From positions 19,911,458-19,975,457 of the forward strand of contig NC_081146.1 in the NCBI RefSeq assembly GCF_958295425.1: 64,000 bases of DNA, written 5' to 3'. Below, one piece after another: positions 49,751 to 61,150 of the stretch (the stretch's first letter is position 1; the number at the start of each line of letters is the position of its first letter). The notes beneath the pieces were generated by a model. It did no database searches, was not told where the DNA came from, and saw only the letters and a program-made list of their open reading frames with translations. Source of the stretch: Solea solea. Taxonomy: Eukaryota > Chordata > Actinopteri > Pleuronectiformes > Soleidae. Made by a program: the position numbers and the translations under genes.

Positions 49751-50247
49751 GAATACCATCGCTTTGATTATTTCATCACAGAATATTTGTATTATTTTAA
49801 ATATTTTTTGACATGCTGAGAAGAAATCTATGGAAAACAGTCGGAATTAAAAACCTTGAGGCAAAATAACAGTACGTTTTGTTGCCTTTACTGTTTGGTT
49901 GCTTGTTTTTCATAATAACCTGGTTTTCTATGCTCAGATCAGTGACAGGGTGTGGTGATCATGTGAGTGTTTCACAATTTTATAATCTCATTTACGACGA
50001 TTTACTTCAATGTGTTTCAAAAAGATGTTTTACACCCGCATTGCTAAACAAATATTAGACTTTTACCTGAAAGTGATTTCAGTGAGTTTTGGAGGAATTT
50101 TCGGAGTTTAAAGCATATTTGTACAATTTCAAAACATCATTGTGATCACAATCACATCCACTCACTACAAACATTAGATATATTGTAATAATAATAAATG
50201 ACAACCTTAACTACATGTAGTGTAGAGTACATGTGGGTGAGACTCAC

Positions 50248-50669
50248 TTCATAGCAGCGTAATAGAAGGATCCAAACCAGACAGAGGATGTCACCAGATG
50301 TAAAGGGATCATCACCTTCCCATACTGTTTGAAAGTCTTCTTAAACCTCTGGAACAGACCGATGGACTTGTCCTGCAGGGGGTCCACCTCTTCAGCCTGA
50401 GCCTCTTCTTTCTGGACCTCCTGTGTCTGAGGTGAGGAGCTGGACTGTGGCTCCTCCTGTGGCGGCTGGTGTTTTGGCTGATGTGCTACTCTGCTAGAGG
50501 CTGAGGTTGAGAGCCAGCGCCAGCCTGTGGGTGTCAGTGGTGTGACACGGAGAGAGCAGCAGCACAGAGCTACTGCTGGCTCTGAGAGGGTGGCGCCCAC
50601 CAGCAACGGACGCACTGCCGCCATCCGCCATAGTGTCCCAGTATTAAGAATGCGCTGCATCATCATCAT
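50248..50669 (-). CDS. FAM210A: FAM210A coding exon 1 (start, targeting region, membrane helix)
   Basis: FAM210A is a mitochondrial inner-membrane protein linked to mitochondrial translation and to muscle and bone mass. This exon encodes residues 1-140 plus two bases of codon 141 and ends ATGAA|GTGAGT. The start is a run of four ATG codons (50658-50669); no earlier in-frame ATG exists in the exon, whose 5' end is an acceptor at 50712-50713. The N-terminus is rich in Arg, Leu, Ala and Ser with few acids, as in a matrix-targeting presequence. A Gln/Glu/Ser-rich linker (residues 64-95) follows, then DPLQDKSIGLFQRFKKTF and KQYGKVMIPLHLVTSSVWFG (residues 115-134), start of DUF1279 and the membrane helix. 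The linker does not align with human by eye. The full product is 293 residues against about 272 in human. Confidence 0.95.
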
Positions 50670-50711
50670 CCTCCTCCTTTCCTCCTCTCTGCTGCTGCGA
50701 TGATTCGACCA
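50670..50711 (-). other. FAM210A: FAM210A 5' UTR portion of exon 2
   Basis: Runs from the acceptor (TCTGACTTCACAG) to the ATG run. It is purine-rich on the - strand (AGCAGAGAGGAGG). The intron 50712-52120 upstream contains a MITE fragment at 51402-51560. Confidence 0.7.
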
Positions 50712-51401
50712 CTGTGAAGTCAGACAAAGACAATGTTCGTCATTATTGAGCTGCTTTCTTGTAACAGCTTAAAGCAGTAAACTACAAACATTTATATATT
50801 TGCTCTTCAACTTGACAAACGGTTAGTTGTGGAAACTCATCATACAAAAAGAATGCATCATGCACATCACAGAGAAAAATAACAGTTGATTTATTTACTT
50901 CCATGTACTTTCCAGAACATGTAAAACTAAATTAATCTCTTTTTCTTCAACTGTACAAACACACAGGAGCATATCAGTGAAACACTTCTGAATGCAGGTG
51001 TTCTGTTGCAACAGCGTGATAACAGGTTGACACTTGATAACATTCATGTTTAAAGCTTATTAATTTCACAGGTTTCCTCATACCACCCGTTATGAATTCT
51101 GAAACTGGGATACAACTGCAGTTTATTAAGTGTACAAAATTATTCGAATAATAATCTCAAGCAGGCTGTAACTTTGAACCTTGACCTTGGATGAACTGAT
51201 TTTATGTAATTTGTACTTTATTGGCTCACATCATTGACACATGCGCAATAAAATACAAATACATCAAAGTTCAAGGTTTACAGTTAACTTTATTGCTGCT
51301 ACTTTCATTATTGCTTTTGTATTATTGCTTTCAACGACTGCACAGCAGTTATATAAAATATGCCATCACTTCTATATACATCACAAGAGATGTAAACATA
51401 T

Positions 51402-51560
51402 TAGGGCTGAAACTAACAATTACTTCCATAAGCTATGAATCAATCAATTATTATTATGATTAATCGAGTACTTGTTGAGTCCATAAAATGTCAGAAAATG
51501 TTGTTCTTACCCCAACCCTAAATAACAATATTTTCAAAAGTCTTGTTTTGTCCAAAAAAA
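51402..51560. mobile_element. One-ended MITE fragment
   Basis: TTAGGGCTGAAACTAAC and ATTATGATTAATCGAGTAC match the left part of the element at 53089-53259. No matching right end is seen. Confidence 0.55.
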
Positions 51561-52120
51561 ACTTTTAAATTTAATTTTGACGTAAATTCCTTTAATTATC
51601 TGCGTCTGGTGAATCTTACACACAAGTTACAGAACTAAGCAGCTTCCAAAAACACAACATTTACAAGGACAAGTCATTACACCCACCTTCAAAATAAAAC
51701 TATCAAAATCGATCCAAGTAAGAGCAAGACAGAATTTCTCCCTACCTTTGTTTTATTTTGTAACACTTCCAAACGGAAGTGCACGGCTTTACTCGTGCTA
51801 GCTTTACACAAGCACCTATTTTAGGCTAGTTGACTTTGGTCAGTTGTGTGTGAAGGACAGATTTGTTTTGTCCGGCAACTGTGGTGTGTCCAGGTGAGCT
51901 TTAATCTCACGACAGCAGACGGTGTTCCTTATTTAGACACCGAGGACAGACTGTCTTTAGTAAAAGGCCAGTTTCTGAACGGCTGCCAAAAACTTTAACT
52001 CCTGTCTAACAGCCTAGCCTTAGCTTATTAGCCGCTAGCTGCTAGCGCACATCGGGATGCGAATGAGAGCGAGTGGACAATAAAACACGTCAAAACAGAG
52101 AAACGAGGACAAACACTTAC

Positions 52121-52320
52121 GGTGGAAGTGACGTATTGAGCTCAGGACAAAGTGGTGTTTGACCGCATCCCTGTGGACAATGTGAGAGTGTCCGAGGTTT
52201 GAGTCGAAAGGTTCAGGAACCACATTTATCTGGGCAGCTGTAGCAGGCAGCACTCTATGACTGCGTGGGGGAAAAAACAGCGTGTCAACTCCGGCCGCGC
52301 AGAGCACCACGGGATATGTA
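52121..52320 (-). other. FAM210A: Probable non-coding first exon of FAM210A
   Basis: On the - strand the sequence CTTCCACC|GTAAGTG is a strong donor at 52119-52120, about 1.4 kb upstream of the exon 2 acceptor. The preceding 200 bp is CpG-rich and contains no ATG-initiated frame of interest. The transcription start is not determined. The call is inferred from splice signals and the promoter motif. Confidence 0.6.
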
Positions 52321-52322
52321 GT
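52304..52322 (-). promoter_or_regulatory. ZNF143-type promoter motif
   Basis: On the - strand ACTACATATCCCGTGGTGC matches the ZNF143/SBS consensus ACTACAATTCCCAGAATGC in its fixed positions (ACTACA, TCCC, TGC). Such motifs sit close to transcription starts of housekeeping genes, which fits FAM210A here. Confidence 0.55.
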
Positions 52323-53088
52323 TCAGTTAGGAAATAAATGTCCCAGAGGTCTTCGCACTAGGTCAGGGGTGTCAAACAACAAGAACTCCAAATCTTTCCT
52401 TTGTTTTAATTTAGTTAATGAAGTATAATTTTTACAGAACATTTCTTGACAAAAAATAAGTGCAATTTCAACAACAGTATGCCAATGTTTACCATGTATT
52501 CTACATTAATCCAGAAACTATTATTCTATGTGCCACATAGGACTCCCAAAGGATAATTCAAAGAAAGTGGCTTGTTTGGTAAATTTGGTGCACAATTTCA
52601 CATTATTCAGTTATTTAATTTTATTATTGACCAAATATTATTGTTGCAAGACATTGTTTTCAGTGAGAGGTAATACGTGCAGTTTATCATGTAATTATGA
52701 CATGTGCTTTCGTATTATATTGACGCAATTTAACATATACCACTCAAAACACATTTTTGCTCATCGTCATCATTCACACACGAATGACACGTGCCATCAT
52801 CCACGGTTACCTTTCACAACTTTATCTGCAGTACTGTAGTTCTACCACATGAGAGCAGCCTGTTCATATTTTTCAACTTTCTGGTCTAAAACAATTGTGG
52901 AAACTATCAGTGTGACACAAAAACAAAGTTCACCCCAAAAGCCTTTTAAAAATAAAATAAAGTTTACAATATCAGATTTTTTTGTTTTCATTTAGGTTAA
53001 ATATTGCTCATATGTTTATTTACAAAGTACACATTTTGATTAAGTTATACCAACACTATAACAAATATACATTCACAATGACCTTTTT

Positions 53089-53259
53089 AGGGCTGAAAGA
53101 ATTATTAATGGATTACTAAAGTAATAGTCAATTATTTTGATTAGTTTTAGTTGTTTTTTTTTTATAAAGAATTAAAGCAAGTTTTCTGACATTTTACTCA
53201 CAAAACAAGTACAATATTAATCGAGTCGATTATGAAAATAATCGTTTATTGCAGCCCTA
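53089..53259. mobile_element. hAT-like MITE with 8-bp target duplication
   Basis: Terminal inverted repeats AGGGCTG and CAGCCCT bound about 171 bp that is AT-rich and contains ATTAATCGAGTCGATTATG. The 8 bp immediately outside are ACCTTTTT on both sides (53081-53088 and 53260-53267), a perfect duplication of the length expected for hAT transposition. There is no coding capacity. Confidence 0.8.
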
Positions 53260-55771
53260 ACCTTTTTTAGGGCTACTGAAGGAGGGGAGGTATAATTTCA
53301 ACACAAATCCTACCTGACCCAGTGCAAATACTTTCTCTCTGTGTTTCTGTTCGCTCGTTTGCATTTACCTGTGACTCAACTTCACGCTCACCTGGGACTC
53401 ATCTGGCAAGATGACAAGTTGGTCTGGTCATAAAATGACACAAGTACATTGGATCAGTTCTTTGTGACGGGTCTGACTGCAGTCATTATTGAGTCCTGTG
53501 AGTCCACGTGTCTGTGGAATGACTTTTACAGAGACAGTTGGGACAGCTTGAGTTCCTGAACTTTAAACAGAACACATTTAAAATCCATTCATCATTCTTT
53601 TGTTACTGCGTGTTCTTTGATGGTTGCAGTAGGAGCGACAGCCAATCCTCGCTGACACTGGGTGTGAGGCAGAGTTCACACACAACTAATCACTGTTCCG
53701 TCACACACAGAGAGAGAGCCGACATATAGAGACAAACAAGTTTTCACACCTGTGGCTAATAACCTAAGAAAACAGTGCATAAATTATGTACAAACATTAT
53801 ATACACACAAATGTATAAGACCACCATCCAAAGCTACAGCTTCCCTAAATTAACAGCATTGGTAATCATATTGTAAAAGCTCTTTAACTGAAATATTTTT
53901 AATGCTAAAATATTATCTATATATATCTATATAACACAACAATAATATCTATATATATATATCCATTCATTTTCTAATTGTTTTACGTTTAATTGCATCA
54001 ACACAATGTTATCTGTGTATATTTGATTTTTCCAATTAATAATTTTTTTGTTCAGTGATCTTCAGTCAGCAGTTTGTGCTTTTCCCATTAATTCTAAATA
54101 GATTTATTTCTATTATCTATTTTCCTTCTTCAATTCATGAACTATATGGACACGGTCATCAAAGATGCCTTCAGGTTCAAACATTCCTACTATATTCAAA
54201 ATAAAGTGTATTGTAAGTACAAATACTAAAGTCTTTGTGTTGTTTGTGCCTGCCTGCCTGAGTACAATCATTTGAATCTTGAATTTTGAATGTATTTTGT
54301 AGTATTCTAGTACTTTAGCCAAAACCACCATGACACTTAAGCTGCAGTCTAATTCTATGGGACAATTTTTCTACATCACTAACATAAGGATGTAAGTCAG
54401 TAACCTATTTTTGCCTCATTTAACCCCCCCCAAAAAAATCATCCTTTTTGACCAGGATTACATACATCTCCTCATTCATGACACACTCTAACCAGGACAG
54501 CTTCCAGTTGGCTGCACCACAGACACTAAGACACAGAGACATTGTGTTTCAAAAGTCAGAACAGATCAGGTATTCCGTTCATGCATCAAGTCAAAGGCCT
54601 TGTGATATGAGGGTGACTGCAGTTTTATCTAAATCATATACGCTGAAGATTGATGGGATGTTTCACTGTGTAACATAATGAAATGCTTCCTTGTTCCAGC
54701 TCTAGACATTACTGTATATGTGATTTTCTTTTGAAATGCAACTTATGAGACTGACTCACTCTCTTGTGTTGTAATCATTCACTCATTTATTGTCTACTTC
54801 TTAATCCTCCACATTAGGGTTAAAAACATAAATGTTTTTTAGGTGCAAACCGGCAAACTTCTGGTTGCGAGGCAACACTGCGACCCACTGTGTAGCCCTG
54901 TTGTAATTATACTTTATATAATAAGGGTTATTGTGTCTTGGCACACTTTTGAACACTGTGTGTTGCTGTTTTTACTGATTACTTTGAGTGACTGCACTCA
55001 GTTGCTTCGCAAATAATAAGAACCATTCGAGAACTAAAATATTGTTCTGCACTTTTAAATACTATCATCTGGACTCAGTCTACCCACGGTGTGTTATCTG
55101 GAGTCGGCAGCTTGTTTTGAAACCTGCAGACCTTTCCAGTACAAAGAACACTGAGACATCAACCCCTGAAACCTGCACCTGTCATGCTGACACACGGAAT
55201 AAATTATTTGCCTTTATATTTGATTTCAAAAAGACTGTCACAACACCAAGTATATGACCATGTCATGTGTTTAGTTAATGTGTAAAATTCAGAATGGAGT
55301 TAAAATCTGTAGCAGAAGCACAACTATGTTATAATAGAAAGTAACTAAAGCTGGTCAAAAAGTTGCAGAATGTACTTGTATGACTGCTGGGGTGTTGTGT
55401 TGTTCTTTCTGCAGCAGAAAGTTAAAGTGATTTTAAATCTGTGTTATTTGGAGCAAATCACTCACTCGTGCACGTGTTAAAAAAAATCCATATTTAAGTC
55501 CAGGTTCAGATTATCAGACTGAAGTGACTCATATCAGATGTCACAGATGGATACAGGAATCAGATGTTAATTCTGATTTTACAGATCAGATTTTGTGTCA
55601 CTTCAGTGGTTATAAATCAAATATATATCTCAGGCAAAATGAAACACCAATGAAGTCAAGTACCGTTCCCAAGAGTTAAATCTCACCTACACATTTGCTG
55701 CTTTATCTTTCAGTCAACTCATGATTGAAATGTTTAGTTTTGGTGTCTCGGCTCAAAATCAATCGCAGATA

Positions 55772-56268
55772 CACAATATGGACAAAAGTATTTGGACACC
55801 TGACCATTACACAAACAGGGACCGTAATGACGTATTCAAATACATACAGGGTGCTTTAAGATGGAGTTGTCTCCTACTTCCACAGCTATAACCGCTTCCA
55901 TATGTCTTTAAAGACTTTCCTCAAGATTCTGAAGTGTTTCTTTGTGAATTTGTGTCCACTCATTCCGTTGGACGAGAAGGCCTGGCTCACAATCTCTGTT
56001 CCAGTTCATCCCAAAGGTGCTTGATGGGGTTGAGGTCAAGTTATCTGACACCAGACTCTCTGAACCATGTCTTTATAGTCTATTGTTTTGTGCACTGGAG
56101 CACAGTCATGTCAGAGTTGAAAAGAAAGAGCCTTCCTCAAACTGGAAAAACACTGAAGTGTTACGATTGTCCCTCACTGGAAATAAGGGGTTGAGCCCAG
56201 AGCCTGATTGAAACACCTGAATTCAATACTGAACAGCTGTAGTCAAATACTTGTGACCATATAGCGTG
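55772..56268. mobile_element. Internally deleted Tc1/mariner element
   Basis: The left end CACAATATGGACAAAAGTA and the reverse complement of the right end, CACGCTATATGGTCACAAGTA, are terminal inverted repeats; TA precedes the left end. Internal words GACGAGAAGGCCTGGCTC, CATCCCAAAGGTG, TTGATGGGGTTGAGGTCA and GTGCACTGGAGCACAGTCATG are the antisense of a Tc1-type transposase C-terminus. Only about 500 bp remain and both strands have stops, so it is inactive. Confidence 0.75.
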
Positions 56269-56794
56269 TGTTTACATATAGACGCATTGGGGAGTGATGA
56301 GCAAACGCCTTAAACCCCCAGTGGGAGACTGCAGGTGGATGCTGGGATGGAGATGCACTACACTAACAGCCAGGGCACTGGAAAAAAGGCCACTCAAAAA
56401 ATAAGCAAAAACAAATTAATACAAGATATGTTTTGCTTGTAATAAGCAAACAAATCTGTGATGTGATGCTTGTGATGCTGAAAAATAGTATTTTCCCTGC
56501 AAAAGTAGCATCTTTTTTACACTGTTCTAGATTTAAGTCCACCACCTATTAGAAACTGGCATTTTGAGACAAATGTCTTGAAGTTAGCATTCGAGTTTGA
56601 GTTGGGCATGTTGACCATGCATGTTTCAATGCAGCAGATTTGTTGTCTCAATTCAAGTAAAGTCTATGTCTTGAAACAAGACAATTCGTCTTTTACAAAT
56701 AACACAGCAGCTTAAAAACCTTGTGACATCAGACTGTCGTCTGAGATATGACTCAAAACAAGATGTTTTCAAGACTATACAAGTATCATGAACT

Positions 56795-57255
56795 ATGGCA
56801 AAGCAGAACAGTGGACTCAAATGCAGGATTCTGGACACGATTCAATCAGTAAACAAGATTAATCCAAGCAGAGGTTCGGTACACGAGAGGTCAAAGAGAT
56901 CAGGCAGAGGTACAAAAACGTCAGGCAAAAAGGCAAGGTTCAAAAACACGGGAAGACTAAACTATGGCTGTGAAACAAGAGCGCTGGAGCGAGCTATGAA
57001 CTACAACGACCTGGCGACGAGACAAGACACAGAGGGGAATATAAGCAGTGCTTGATTAGGGAGTGATAGGATGCAGGTGTGGTAGACACAATCAGGGATC
57101 AGGTGCATGCAGACAAGGAAGGGGGCGGAGTAGACAGGAACCTGAAACAGAGACAAGGGTGAGTGATTTCAAAATAAAACAGGAAGACAAGACATGGAAC
57201 ATGAAGGGAGAAACAAAACAAGATACTTAACGGAAGTGACAGATCATGACAACAA
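56795..57255. mobile_element. Unclassified teleost interspersed repeat
   Basis: Contains ACTCAAATGCAGGATTCTGG, AATCAGTAAACAAGATTAATCC, GAACCTGAAACAGAGAC and GATTTCAAAATAAAACAGGA (shown in parts), ending near ACAGATCATGAC. I recall this word order from many teleost introns. The class is uncertain, and the open frame inside (Lys/Arg/Gly-rich) is not a gene. Confidence 0.5.
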
Positions 57256-57514
57256 GATATTCAAGATGGACTGTCTAAAACAAGCTCCCTTTCCTCACTT
57301 AAATCTTACTCTTTCGGTAATTTTGTCTTATATTCAGTGTGATGAGATATTTTGACTAGAAATTAGAAAAATATACTTGGCAAGATTTTGAGTTTTTGCA
57401 GTGAGGGAGAGATGTGAAAATGTTGCAGTTTGAATCGGCTGCCAAATAGCGATAGATCGCCGTGAGGTGTGAGAAATGCAGCAGGAGTTGACTAACCTGA
57501 ACATGCAGTGCGTG

Positions 57515-57622
57515 TCCTTTCAAAGCGCAGTCACGTTCAAACCAAACCATCAAATCTGATCTCTAATAAATCAGACTTTAATTGGATTTGAACAATGTGG
57601 CTGGTAACGTGAATATAGCCAA
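57515..57622 (+). repeat. Interspersed repeat fragment, copy 1
   Basis: CCTTTCAAAGCGCAGTCACG, CAAATCTGATCTCTAATAAATC and TTGAACAATGTGGCTGGTAACG recur in order at 58916-59036. A separate fragment with similar ATCAGATT words lies at 55495-55620. Confidence 0.6.
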
Positions 57623-58590
57623 GGGTTTTACGGGTGGGCGGGACTTTTTTGTGCATAATCAGGAAGTACAATGCAATGGTACAGATGAAAGGCTATGTCA
57701 CTGTTCACATTTCCACACAATTTAAATTGGATCTTTGATACAGCAGGACGCCACAAAATGTCAGACATCTTGCATCATGTCACACAAATTTCTCTTCCGT
57801 CGATTCCTTGTGATTCTGGTGTTTTTCTCGCTTTCTCCTTCTGTCTCTGTTTTGTCTTTGTCTGCTCGAGTCTCTGTCAGCCACGTTTGCCACATGACTC
57901 AGCTCTCCATAACCACTTCATCTCTGCGGGTCTCCAGCTTCACTCAGCTCCCCTGCCTTGTTGTCAGTTTACCTTCTGGCCAGTCATCTAAAGCCAGCGC
58001 ACACCCCACAACCCCCGGCCCCCTGCCTGCTGACACAAACTCCAGCTTTCCGTATTTTCCTTTGCAATATATGTTTGTTCTGTTGTAATCAGATTCTGTG
58101 TCAAAAAATGATAACTAACTTTTGGAACTCACGTTGAGGAAACTAAAAGGCTTTGAGTCAGGGAATAAAAGAGAAAATCCAGAAATATCTCGCGAAGACA
58201 AGGAGTAAACAAACAGAACAGAACAGACACACTATTAAAGACGCAGCAGGAGAACAGAAGCAAATAAATACACAAGGGAGGCAGGTTTAATAGAACACAG
58301 GTGAAGCACATCCGAGCAGGGCAGACAGTTTTGTACAGAAGCGAACACTGAACTACAAAATGAAAGGGGGAAACTAACACGAATCAAGGAAAACAAGGAC
58401 TAAAGAAGTCAAAGCACAGAGCGACCAACATGTGTCCATGAAGACACAACAGAGAGTGGAAATCAATAAAGTCTAAACCTCTATTTACTGTGTCAGAGCT
58501 AATGACAATAACTGTGCTGCACGTCCTCTTTCTATAAAGGAGGATGTCAGGGAATATAATAGTTGTATTTTTCTGGTTATTTTATGACTT

Positions 58591-58750
58591 ATAATAGAAT
58601 AGAATGCCCTTTATTGTCATTATACAGTGTTCAATGAGGTTTGGAGAGCTTCTCCTTTTCAGTGCAGACATTTCACACAGTTTTAAAATAACAAAGAATT
58701 AAAAGAAAGTGCAAATATGCTCTATATACACACACAGGATAAATATTTAG
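58591..58750 (-). mobile_element. LINE 3' tail-like fragment
   Basis: On the - strand the end reads GACAATAAAGGGCATTCTATTC followed by TATTAT, preceded by GTCTGCACTGAAAAGGAG. This ATGACAATAAAGG...TTCTATTC tail is typical of teleost LINE 3' ends. No reverse transcriptase region is visible. Confidence 0.45.
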
Positions 58751-58915
58751 TAATGAATGAAACATTCTTGTGGAAGATATGCAGAATGTTTAAAAGCTTC
58801 TTTGGGACTGATGCAACATGATGCAACAATCCGGGGGCCACAGAGTAGAGAAGGACCTTCCTCAAAACTGTTGGAAGATTACTTGTTGCTGGTGATGCAT
58901 GCAAACTGTATGTGT

Positions 58916-59036
58916 CCTTTCAAAGGACAGTCACGTTCTAACGCAAGTCACGAATGTGAACCGTCAAATCTGATCTGTAATAAATCCGATTTTTAATTGG
59001 ATCCGAACAATGTGGCTGGTGATATGACTGTAGCCA
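58916..59036 (+). repeat. Interspersed repeat fragment, copy 2
   Basis: Partner of 57515-57622, with AATCTGATCTGTAATAAATCC, AATTGGATCCGAACAATG and GTGGCTGGTGATATGACTG. Continues with AGAAACCAGTCAAATGTCACCG. Confidence 0.6.
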
Positions 59037-59109
59037 TATTTGGTGTAGAAACCAGTCAAATGTCACCGTGATCAGACCCATGACTTCAATATAAAGGCAG
59101 ACGTGGAGG

Positions 59110-59235
59110 GATATGATGTTTTAATGGGTGTGTTTTATGGTTATTTTTATGACGTATAATCAAGTGATGAATTAAACTCTCCTGAAGGATACGCAGAATG
59201 CTTGAAAGCGTCTTCGCGACTGCTCTGTCTTGCAG
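59110..59235 (+). repeat. Segment resembling 58545-58830
   Basis: ATGGTTATTTTTATGACGTATAAT and GATACGCAGAATGCTTGAAAGCGTC (each shown as a short word) parallel TTATTTTATGACTTATAAT and GATATGCAGAATGTTTAAAAGC around 58578 and 58779. The upstream copy also holds the LINE-like fragment. Confidence 0.5.
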
Positions 59236-60159
59236 TAGCTGTGTTTTCTAACCTCATTAAGTCTTCTTCACGTCTTAATGACCACTTCATGTTTCTTACA
59301 CGTACAGCCAATGATGCGGTCAAACTCATGCAGAACTGAAACCAGGTTCAATCCTGGATTTACCGCATAACAGACTGGTTCCAGCCGCCTGTTTCCATCA
59401 CTCTCTGATTGCTCCAGTTCATGTGAGCTACTTGCCAGTAACTTATGACATCCTGAAGGCTAACATGCTGTCATATGATGTTTTTTTTCCAGATCTGTCT
59501 TGATAAGGACCACATGGATGCAGCACCACTGGAATGAGCAACATCCATATAATGAGCTAATGCCCAGAGGCAAACACATGAATGTGCTGTTCATTCTGAT
59601 CTCCCACACCATGACTTCACTAAATCATCCTGCTCTGCAGTATTTTAGCCCTCGAGGCTCGAGTCAACAGTCCTTTCGCCATCTGGACTCACCAATCTGG
59701 GTCAAGCAATGCAAACCAGAGACCCATCCTGTGACATAATGCTGACACCTCACATCTATCACATCACAGTGATGCTTGTCTACTAGTGAAATAAAGCAGT
59801 AGACACTCATACACTTATATAACGTCTAAAAAGAAACAAATAGCAAATCACTAGCAGATGAGTTCACACGATGCTGATCAGCTCCACGCAACTCTCTCTG
59901 AATGTTTCAGTTTTGCCATGTTTACGTCTTGCGTCGCTGTAGTGAAATTCAGAAGTGAATTCCACACACAAACGCTGTCTCATTTAGGTCTGATGTCAGA
60001 AAAATGTTGATCAGTGTTGAAATGATGATGTTCTCAAACCCCTTCTTTTGTCCACAAACCCACATTTTTCAGTTTTAATGATTTCTTTGTCAAATGGAGC
60101 AAAGAAACAAGATAATATTAACATTTAAGAAAGCTGAAAAATCTTTTTTTTATTTATTT

Positions 60160-60450
60160 AAAAAAAACCCTCTAAAACGAAATAATCGATTATGAAAATC
60201 GTTTAATAGATTAATTTAGTAATCTCGCCCACCTCTCCATTGTCCCCCATTTTTCCTTTCACCCCCAACCAGTCGAGGAAGATGCCGCACATCTTAGAGT
60301 GTGGTTCTGATCAGAGATTTCTTCCTGTTAAAAGGTAGTTTTTTCTCTCTCCGCTGATGCCTAGTGTTTGCTGATTGTGTGAACTGTTGAGGTTTTTTCT
60401 TCTCTCTATAATGGCGCGAGACAAATAAAACTGAATGCAATTGAATTAAA
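60160..60450 (+). mobile_element. MITE remnant followed by LINE 3' tail-like sequence
   Basis: ATAATCGATTATGAAAATCG at 60182 resembles the MITE body at 53089-53259. It is followed by CAACCAGTCGAGGAAGATG, TTTCTTCCTGTTAAAAGG, CTAGTGTTTGCTGATTG and AATAAAACTGAATGCAATTG. The last four words in this order are a 3' tail I recall from abundant teleost LINE and SINE elements. Confidence 0.55.
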
Positions 60451-61061
60451 AACAAAAAATCGCTTTGCAGCTTTCAGTTTTTAAAATCTGTTTTGTCAGA
60501 TAACGTCCTGTAACTAAGTGCTTTTGTCCATTTTTCCAGAATAACTTCCAATATCTGGCAGTTATTTACAATGTACTGCATGTTAAAATAGGGTTTTATC
60601 CATTTAAAATGAAATGAAATGAAAAACAAAAAGGTTTATTTGGAAAAACACTGCAGTTGTACATGAACAACATATTTTGCATATTAAATTCGACATTTGA
60701 ACAGTATAAGACATATTTACGTATCTCTCAATGTGCAAAAACAGGCCAATAAGTGGAAACTATGTACAGGCTTCCCACTCTCCACTCACAAAGACACTGT
60801 TTCTCCAGCTTCCTGAAACAGTGCAAGTGAAATTACGTGCCCTCTTGTTTCCACTGACATGTTTAAAACCATGCTGAAAAAAAATTATATTTATTCACAC
60901 TGTACGAGCGCTGCCGCTTCACATTTCACATAATAAGAGAACAGTGTTGTGTCTACAGACCTCTATTATAGTTTTTGGCATAGGTTTGAAATAAACAGCG
61001 GCTTGTGTTGTGTAGTTAGGCGCACTAATGGTTATACCTGCACACTGCACAATTTGTTTTT

Positions 61062-61150
61062 ATTCTGTGCTTGTATTTGTTGCCTCATTAGGACCTTTTC
61101 TGGCACAAACACTGACCTTGTCATGATCGTAATTAATGGAGACCACAATG
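61062..61150 (+). repeat. Truncated GT-flanked interspersed repeat
   Basis: TGCTTGTATTTGTTGCCTC, GGACCTTTTCTGGCACAAAC and TGACCTTGTCATGATC match the left third of the copies at 27977 and 30703. The right part is missing. Confidence 0.65.

Noticed and set aside
55934..56211. Protein-coding gene over 55.9-56.2 kb
   Set aside because: The frames are the non-coding strand of a decayed Tc1/mariner element.
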